This document shows positions 57,119 to 64,000 of a DNA stretch of 64,000 bases, in pieces. Below the pieces are notes generated by a model. It searched no databases and was not told the DNA's origin. It saw only the letters and a list, made by a program, of their open reading frames with translations. The translations under genes were made by a program, and so were the position numbers. The stretch covers positions 1 through 64,000 of the forward strand of contig WNNJ02001595.1 in assembly GCA_012934845.2 (NCBI GenBank), written 5' to 3'. This DNA is from Pomphorhynchus laevis (Eukaryota > Acanthocephala > Palaeacanthocephala > Echinorhynchida > Pomphorhynchidae). The stretch's first letter is position 1, and each line of letters begins with the position of its first letter.

Positions 57119-57820
57119 TTTTTTATGTGGATCCTACCTCGACGCCTCGGCTTCGAACCTCCCTCCGTATCATTAAATTCTACAATTCTTCCTATCGTTG
57201 ATAATCTCGTTTTCCTAGGCTTCCATTTTGACAACCGACTTTCACTTAAACCTTTCGTTAGAGATAAAGTACGCTCATCTACCTTGATACTCCGCAACCT
57301 CCGTCAAGTTCGTAGATTGATCGATTTCCCTTCTTGTATGACTCTCATATCATCTCTCCTTTTTTCTAGACTCGATTATTGTCTTAGTCTATTTTCCAAC
57401 TCACCTAAATCCACTCTTCTTCCCCTACAACGCATCGTCAACGCAGCTGTCCGAATTCTCCTCCGTCTTCGTCGTTTTGATCACACATCCTACCATCTTG
57501 CTTCTCTCGATTTGCCTACAATTTATTGTCGTGTTCAAATTCGTCTTCTTATCGTTGCTTTCCGCCTTGTAACTTTTCATACCCCTTCATTTCTCAACCT
57601 TCCTTTTCTTGATAATTCCCGTCCTGTTTACTGTTCCTTGCGTTCCTGTAATTCCCTTCTTTTACATGTCCCAAACTACTCTACCTCCTTTGGACTCCGC
57701 TCCTTCCTGGTGGCTGCTCCTCTATCGTGGAATCATCTGCCCATTCATATACGCCAATCAACTTCCCTGCAGTGCTTCAAACGACAAATCCGATCCCATC
57801 TGAACAATTTAACTGCTTGA
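57119..57820 (+). pseudogene. LINE family C ORF2, 3' part after the LINE E insertion
   Basis: Continues the RT of 50294-52505: LPRRLGFEPPSVSLNSTILP, NLVFLGFHFDNRLSLKPF, SRLDYCLSLFSNSP and the C-terminal APLSWNHLPIHIRQ with FKRQIRSHL. The stop at about 57818 is followed by the 3' UTR. Confidence 0.9.
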
Positions 57821-57908
57821 CTTTCTCATTTTTGTTTGTGGACTTGTAAGCGTACAGCTTGTACGCATTTGCCACATTAAATAAATTTGTATTATTATTT
57901 ATTATTAT

Positions 57909-58560
57909 GCTTCATTTGAAGCATGCTAATCAGAAAGCACGTTAATGATCATTTAACAAGCCCAACAATAGTTAAACAAAAGATACAGGAAAAAGAGTGT
58001 CACGCTAATTGGAATGTCCAGCATTAGCCATCGATGATGTCTCCGTTTCACCGGCTCCAATATCTAATCTTTGTCTAGCTTAAGCTTTTCGATGCATCGC
58101 TTGAAAACGTTTAGAAAATGCCAGCGTATTCAGGTATTCCGAGACCAAATTAAACAAACGCTCCTATGACTCGTGTTTTCCAAACGCTAAGTACCAGATT
58201 TTTTGCGAAAACCAAGCTTACCTACTCTACCCGCTACCCGTTATGCTGTGCCAAGTTGTTAACGCAGTTTTGCAATGCCAAATCTTAATGATAATTTGAC
58301 AGAAATAGTAATACCGAAGACGCTAACTTGAACTATGCAGAACGTGGAAAAATCATTATCGTTTAGCCCTCGATAATATGATTTAATTAATCATATTTAT
58401 CAATCCTCGATGCATACGTTGAAATTTAACATATATGTCTTTTCATGTAGGTGTATGGATCCCTCCTTGTACATCGTCCATCACCTTGTTGTGTCATTTT
58501 GCAAGGTAGGTTACTTATGAGTCGACGTCACTTGCGAGAAACTGCGAGGTATACACTGCA
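57909..58560. other. Gene-free stretch after LINE C
   Basis: No coding similarity was recognised. A GTAG/GTAGGTT-bounded piece at 58450-58506 could be read as a small exon, but nothing supports it. Confidence 0.5.
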
Positions 58561-58569
58561 GGTTTGGAC

Positions 58570-58800
58570 AGCAGTACAATTCAGATGTAAATCGGATCCA
58601 CTCCTTATATTTCTTAAATGCATTACATTCCTTATTATATGAACAGTGTTTCAGACTACAGTTAATGCATTTTAGTGACCATTTTTAGGATATGATATCC
58701 CGTAGTGTCTACCTGCACACAACACACATTTTAGTTCTGCGTCATCGCATCTGTTTGCCCAGTGCTCCAGACCCTTAACAGGCATATACCATGATAAAGT
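58570..58800 (-). pseudogene. Possible LINE ORF1 zinc-knuckle remnant
   Basis: Minus-strand reading gives ELKCVLCAGRHYG, then after a frame break KCINCSLKHCSYNKEC and NAFKKYKEW. The spacing C-x2-C-x3-H-x6-C followed by FKK resembles the last knuckle of Jockey or I-type ORF1 proteins. The piece is short and broken, so the call is tentative. Confidence 0.35.
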
Positions 58801-59264
58801 CTATGGCAAGATCTTACCATGCATGATGGTCCTTAGCAGTGAGGACCATCCTTTGTGGCACTACGTAATATATTGATAGATAATCGACGCACTTGTATAC
58901 TCTCTCTTAATCCGGGTAATGTACGATTCATGAATTTCCTCAGCCCTCTGTTCATCAATAGTGGAAACTTTCAACAAAATATAAACTATTACATTTTAGC
59001 ATTTATCAACGTGTTCTAGCTTAATTGAAATAACGAAGATAAATGGCTTTATTCAAAACATCCATAAATATAAAATAAGTCAAAACAGTTAATTGTAAAT
59101 ATCACATATCATTCAAACGCTCCTTGTATCACTAAAATTTGAGTCCCAATGTACGATTAGGTAGCTTATATTAGGTTCTTATTCGAGAGTTTCCTCGCTG
59201 CCACAACTATCATTCACCAGAAAAACAGATTCAGTGTTTCTAAGAAATTAAATTAAACCTGTAA
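58801..59264. other. Gene-free stretch
   Basis: AT-rich with no recognised gene or repeat. A short direct or inverted pattern ATGGTCCT ... AGGACCAT lies at about 58829-58853. Confidence 0.5.
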
Positions 59265-60018
59265 TGGTGCTCGAAGATCTTAACAAAAAAGGATAAATTT
59301 ATTTTGAGTGGCAAATGAGTTCCAACGGCGCGCTTACAAGCCCACTGAGAATAAAGAAAGTGATCAAACTGATAACAAATAATCCCGCAGACGAATATTG
59401 AATAGTACGAACAAGGAAGTCGAACGGATATACGAAGGGAGCGAATTTCAAGAAACATGATCAGCAACAGGAAAGGAACGGATGCGGTATTTTTTCGAAT
59501 AATTTGGTGTAGAAGAGAAAGGAATAAGATGATCTTATGGATGAAAACGCAGGACGAGATTCATCAAGGTATGGAAGATGTAAGTATGAAGGGGAATTGC
59601 GATTCAGTACACGATGGGTCAGGATAATCAAACGAAACTGGGCACGATGGCTAATTGTGGGAAGCCAGGAAAGATTGAAATTATGTTGAGATATGTGGTT
59701 AAAACAGCGGAGACATTGGAGAACGCGAGCTGCTGAGTTTACAATACGTTGGAAAGTAGTTTTGGGAATAATCGATTCGGAAAAATAAAAAGGGCGGATA
59801 AAAGGGAAAGACAGGGGCGAAAATCGATCAACCTATGAATACGGCGAATATCACGGAGTAGCATGAACGCGGAGCATACTTAATCGGAAACAATTGGCTT
59901 GATAGAAATATGGTTGTCAAACTGGAAACCGAGGAATACGAGAGAAATTAAAGACAGGAAGAATGATTGAGTAGATAAATATGGTGGGAGGAGTAATGTT
60001 GAGGTGAGAGAGAATTAT
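59265..60018 (-). mobile_element. Diverged LINE family C-like 3' end
   Basis: The minus strand reads FLGFQFDNHISIKPIVSD-like and RRIHRLIDFRPCLSL-like sequence matching the family C RT C-terminal region, and its 3' UTR ends GTGGGCTTGTAAGCGCGCC, CATTTGCCAC and AATAAATTTAT, as in family C. Stops and frame changes are frequent, so it is an older subfamily. It lies head to head with the family C copy starting at 60024. Confidence 0.75.
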
Positions 60019-60023
60019 TCACA

Positions 60024-61170
60024 TGATGCGGTTTCTGTACATCAGTACGACTACTACAGTTATCCTGCTCATCTACTCATGTATCACACACGACCACTCA
60101 AACCAATGCTGTTTTAGATGTTTCCCTCGCATCAACACATGACTTCGCATCATATAATCCCATTATTAAACCTACTCTCTCACACACTCCTCGTTCAACT
60201 ACGTAACAAAGTTCCATTAATCTGTCTCATTCTAACAATGCTAACGGTAAAGCTTTCATCTCGTACCTCCTCTTTCCTATTCCTCCCCTAATCTAAATAA
60301 ATCTCAAACTTCTTTATTCTCCTCACGTACGCCTTACTCGACTTCCCCTGTATCACCTCTCAATAATTTACACCCTTCCATCAATATCATTTCCAGTAAC
60401 ATTTCCGATCAACTGATTCAACACTCCATTCCTGTCACTCATGCCCCAACCTATTTTAATTCTCCTTACTCTACCTCCCACGTAACACTTCCAAATAATT
60501 TACATCCTTCATTTAAAATCATATCCAGTCACATCTCTGATCAACCGATTCAACACCCCGCTCCTGTCACACTTGCTCCAACCAATTTTTATTCTTTATC
60601 AAGCACCCCTGTCATTTCCACTTCTATCTGCTCATCTACATCGACTCCAACCAGCTCTGTCCGTCCACCACTTTCACGAAATCGTTTTCCTTCGCGCGAT
60701 CGCTGTATAATCATATCAAACTTAAAGCTTTCCGAATCTGCTTCTCCACAATCTCGCCTCGATGATGATGTATCTGCTTTCAGGTCTATCCTAGCAACCA
60801 TACTTCCTGATGATAACCCATCACTCTTCAATAATATCGCTCCTGTATCCTTTATTCGTTTAAACAAATCCACTAAATCCAATCATCTCAGTCCTCCACT
60901 CTTAAAAATTGTTTTCCGACATAGTTCACATGCCTCTTCGGTACTCTCCCAACGTTTTAAACTTCTTACCACTTCATCTACTTGCCGTATCTTTCCTGAC
61001 CGCTCCCCTTCTGATATTGCCCAGCTCAATTTAGCTCGCATTGAGAAACATCGACGTGAAACAAACGGCGAGTCATCCTTATCTATACGTAAAATCAACG
61101 GAAATTTTCACGTTCTTCACACAAGGCCAAAAATTCGATGGCGTCCCATCTCTCCCCTTGTCTTCTTTGC
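60024..61170 (+). pseudogene. LINE family C copy 2, ORF1 remnant
   Basis: Lacks the N-terminal half of the PHD-like motif. It keeps the tandem LHPS...ISDQ segments, the DRCIIISNLKLSES strand and the KIRW end. It has the shorter C run that gives the unshifted frame, which shows that copy 1 gained a base. Confidence 0.75.
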
Positions 61171-64000
61171 TAATCGATCTCGCTCCTGAGCATACTTTTT
61201 GTCTTAGTCTATTCAACACTCGCTCCATTCTTCATAAAGCTGATATGCTCCTTGATATCTTTGATCAATTATCTATCGATATTCTCTGCATTACCGAATC
61301 CTGGCACTCTAACTCCGACGATCTTGCTATTTGTCGTCTATGTCGCTCTGGTTGCTCTCTAGTTGAATCAGCTCGTCAAATTACATCTCATACATCTACT
61401 GCGTCTAACCATGGCGGTATTGTTGCCATTGCTCGTCACCCAATGTCTTTACGTAAAATCAACGTTAACATCCCATTGCACGTCACCCAATGTTTCTATG
61501 TAAAATTATGTTAACATATGAGTATTCGTTCGAATACTCATATGCAGATATTCAACATCCTATTGCTCGTGGGATGGCAACATCCATTGGCAACATCCCA
61601 TTGTTGCCATTGCTCGTCACACAATGTTTCTATGTAAAATTAACGTTAACATCCACACCTCGTTCGAATTACTCATATGCAGATTATCAACTCCTTTCAC
61701 TGTAATACTTGTGATTGTATATCGTCCAGGTTCAGTTGCCCCATCACGTATCTTCTTTAACGACCTTGCAGATCTAATGTCTCACTGTTCATTGTCTTAT
61801 ACTCCTTCTTTTGTTCTCGGTGACTTTAACATTCGTCTTGATCGCCCGTCTGACTCTGACTCTATCACTTTAATCGTTTTATGATTTAAACTATAAATTA
61901 CTTTCAACAAGTCCAACTCATATTCTCGGCCGTGCTCTCGACATCATTGATGTTCCTAATTGCTTCAATGACTATACCTCCTTGTCAATTACTGATCCTG
62001 GTTTGTCTGATCATTTCCTTGTCACTCTTACTTGTACTCGTACCCATCCTCCTTTTCCGCCTCCACCATTATCCACACCAAGTCGATCCTGGAAACTTCT
62101 CGATATCCCTATTATCTGCACAGCCTTACTCTATTCTTCACTCTTTACACCTCATCTTAACTATCACTATCCCGATGATCTCTTCATTCTGTTTAATTCT
62201 GAACTTACGAACATTCTTAATAACCTTCTGCCTATTCGACCACGGCGTTTTCAACGGTCGCGCTATGCTTCCTGGTTCGAATCAAACTGCAGTCTTTCTA
62301 AGCGTTGGCTCCGTCACTCTTTTCGAGTCATCCTTATCAATACGTCAAATCAATGAAATTTTTACGTTGTACACACAAGGCCAAAAATCCGATGGCGTCC
62401 CATCTCATTCTTAAGCGCACTAAACGTACTCTCTTTTGGCGAAATCAACTCGAATCAACTTCCAACTCTAAATCTCATTGGAAAATCTTAAACTCAATTC
62501 TTTTACGATCATCTACTTTTTGTAATATAAATCCTGATGAATTCTCTTCTTATCTACAAACAAAGCTATCTAGTTTACTTTCCTTACTACCCACAGCCCC
62601 CTCGTACCCTCGCTTCTCTTTAAATGATTCCCTCCCAGAGCTATTCCACCTTCTTCCCGTTTTTTCTGATGAAGTCTCTTCGGTTCTGCTGTCATTACCT
62701 AATAAAACCTCTCCCTCTGACCCGATTCCCACTCACTTGCTTAAAAATATCTGCTCCTCTATCTTACCCTTCCTAACCACATTGTTCAACTCGTCCATCC
62801 GTAAACGTACATTTCCTTCTATCTGGAAATGCGCCACTGTTCGTCCTATCATCAAAAAGCAATCTCTCGACTCCTCACTACCATCTTCGTACGTCCTATC
62901 TCACTTCTCCCAACCCTCTCTAAACTCTTTGAGCGTCTTGTACTCAAGCAAGTTAATGCATATCTCTTTTCCCCTAAATTATTTCCTCCCTTCCAAGCCG
63001 CTTTTCGCTCTAATTACTCTACCGAAATTGCATGTCTTAAAGTTTATAACGACTTACTCATATCGCGCGATCATAAATTATATAGTGTCATAGTTTCTCT
63101 TGATCTATCGTCTGCTTTTGACATCGTCCGATCACTCGATTCTTCTCCATCGCCTTCGTCATGATTATGGCTTCTCTTTACCCACTGTATCATGGTTTTC
63201 TTCATATCTATCAAACCGTACATTTCGCGTTTGTTCTAACTCTTCTCTTTCGCATCATTATTCAATCCCGTTCAGTGTTCCAAAAGCTCCGTATTGGGCC
63301 CTTTGATTTTCTCTCTTCTCGATAATTTGTCTTCTATCTCTCATACATTTAATTTTCATGTTATGCAATATGCTGATGACATTCTCATCTATGCTAACAG
63401 ACCTGCTTATCGTATTCATAATCTTAGTGTTTCTGCTTCCAACTGTCTTGCCTCAATTTTCAATTTTCTTTCTTCCCTTCGTCTTTCTCTGGATCCTAAT
63501 AAATCAAAAATAATACGGATCCTTCCTCGACCCTTCGGCGTAGAACCTCTCTCCGTATCATTAAATTCTACAATTCTTCCTATCGTTGACAATCTCGTTT
63601 TCCTATGCTTCCATTTCGACAACAGACTTTCACTTAAACATTTCGTTAGAGATAAAGCACGCTCATCTACCTTGATTCACCGCAACCTCCGTAAAATTCA
63701 TAAATTGATCGATTTCCCTTCATGTATGACTCTCATATATTCTCTCATTTTCTCAAGATCTGATTACTGTCTGAGTCTATTTTCCAACTCACCTAAATCC
63801 ACTCTTCTTCCCTACAATTCATCGTAAACGCAGCCGTCCGAATTCTTCTACATCTTCGTCATTTTGATCATACATTCCTCCATCTTGCTTCTCGATTTGC
63901 CTACCATTTATTGTCGTATTCAAATTCGTCTTCTTATCATTGCTTTTCGCCTGATAACCATTCATACCCCTTCATTTATCAACCTTCCTTTTCTCGACAA
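61139..64000 (+). pseudogene. LINE family C copy 2, ORF2 remnant
   Basis: Pieces in several frames carry LFNTRSILHK, CITESWHSN, VLGDFNIRLD, GLSDHFLV, WKCATVRPIIKK, LDLSSAFDIV, MQYADDILIYANR and SLRLSLDPNKSKII followed without a break by LPRPFGVEPLSVSLNSTI. At least six frame changes are present. The element is cut by the window end. Confidence 0.82.

Larger units (their letters stand above)
48890..57908 (+). mobile_element. LINE family C copy 1 (CR1/L2-like), split by LINE E
   Basis: Left part 48890-52505 and right part 57119-57908 join as one element: the second copy at 60024-64000 runs straight through the same point (LNPDKSKII to LPRRLGFEP). The 5' region repeats ATTATTCCTGTCAGTTCC twice (48925-48957). 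The 3' UTR ends ACATTTGCCACATTAAATAA-like sequence and (ATT)n at 57908. Confidence 0.92.
60024..64000 (+). mobile_element. LINE family C copy 2, 5'-truncated, decayed, runs off the window
   Basis: From TGCGGTTTCTGTACATCAG the sequence follows copy 1 (from about 49183) through ORF1, ORF2 and into the RT C-terminus at the window end. Many small indels break both ORFs. A one-base loss in the C run at about 61155 fuses the ORF1/ORF2 overlap. A duplicated region lies at 61470-61690, and a displaced segment at 62325-62407. It lacks the LINE E insertion and so shows the uninterrupted site. Confidence 0.92.

Noticed and set aside
58451-58642. A small host exon (GTGTATGGATCC ... bounded by AG and GTAGG)
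   Set aside because: Only splice-like dinucleotides support it; no protein similarity or partner exon was found.

Overview
The window is nuclear DNA from an animal, most likely an AT-rich invertebrate. Three host genes support this: a transketolase with seven exons and GT-AG introns, a DGCR6-type gene and a PGAP4-like glycosyltransferase. Around them lie satellite arrays and dense non-LTR retrotransposons. I see no bacterial gene structure and cannot name the species.

Layout. 1-4424 is a satellite with a monomer of about 357 bp and higher-order structure. It abuts a second array at 4425-6842 with a 465 bp monomer. Each complete monomer of the second array carries a consensus hammerhead self-cleaving ribozyme, so this array resembles the retrozyme class of animal tandem repeats. 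6843-10720 is AT-rich and holds several short repeat families. Transketolase runs from 10721 to 19956; its introns hold an old LINE fragment, a foldback element with a hammerhead-like motif, and a Penelope-like RT scrap. 19957-24160 holds AT-rich repeats, a 51 bp RTE-like tail inside a perfect 19 bp target duplication, a (TA)n tract and a decayed hAT/ZBED transposase. 24360-27283 is an old LINE with CCHC knuckles, endonuclease and partial RT. The DGCR6 homologue (28385-28981, minus) and the PGAP4-like gene (30404-31513, plus) follow.

From 31.7 kb to the end the sequence is almost solid retroelement. A restriction-like-nuclease LINE, several I/R1-like LINE copies and four CR1/L2-like families (called A, C, D and E here) are packed next to or inside each other, mostly joined at (ATT)n tails. 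Family E (52506-57118) looks full length with both ORFs open and sits inside the RT gene of a family C copy. In families A, C, D and E the ORF2 start region overlaps the end of ORF1 at the same place: a conserved ORF1 Trp codon read in the -1 frame as ATG in family C and TTG in the other three.

The host genes are independent housekeeping or membrane functions (pentose phosphate pathway, an uncharacterised coiled-coil protein, GPI-anchor glycan modification). The most interesting signals are the ribozyme-bearing satellite, the conserved overlapping ORF2 start and hairpins at the 5' junctions of several LINE copies.
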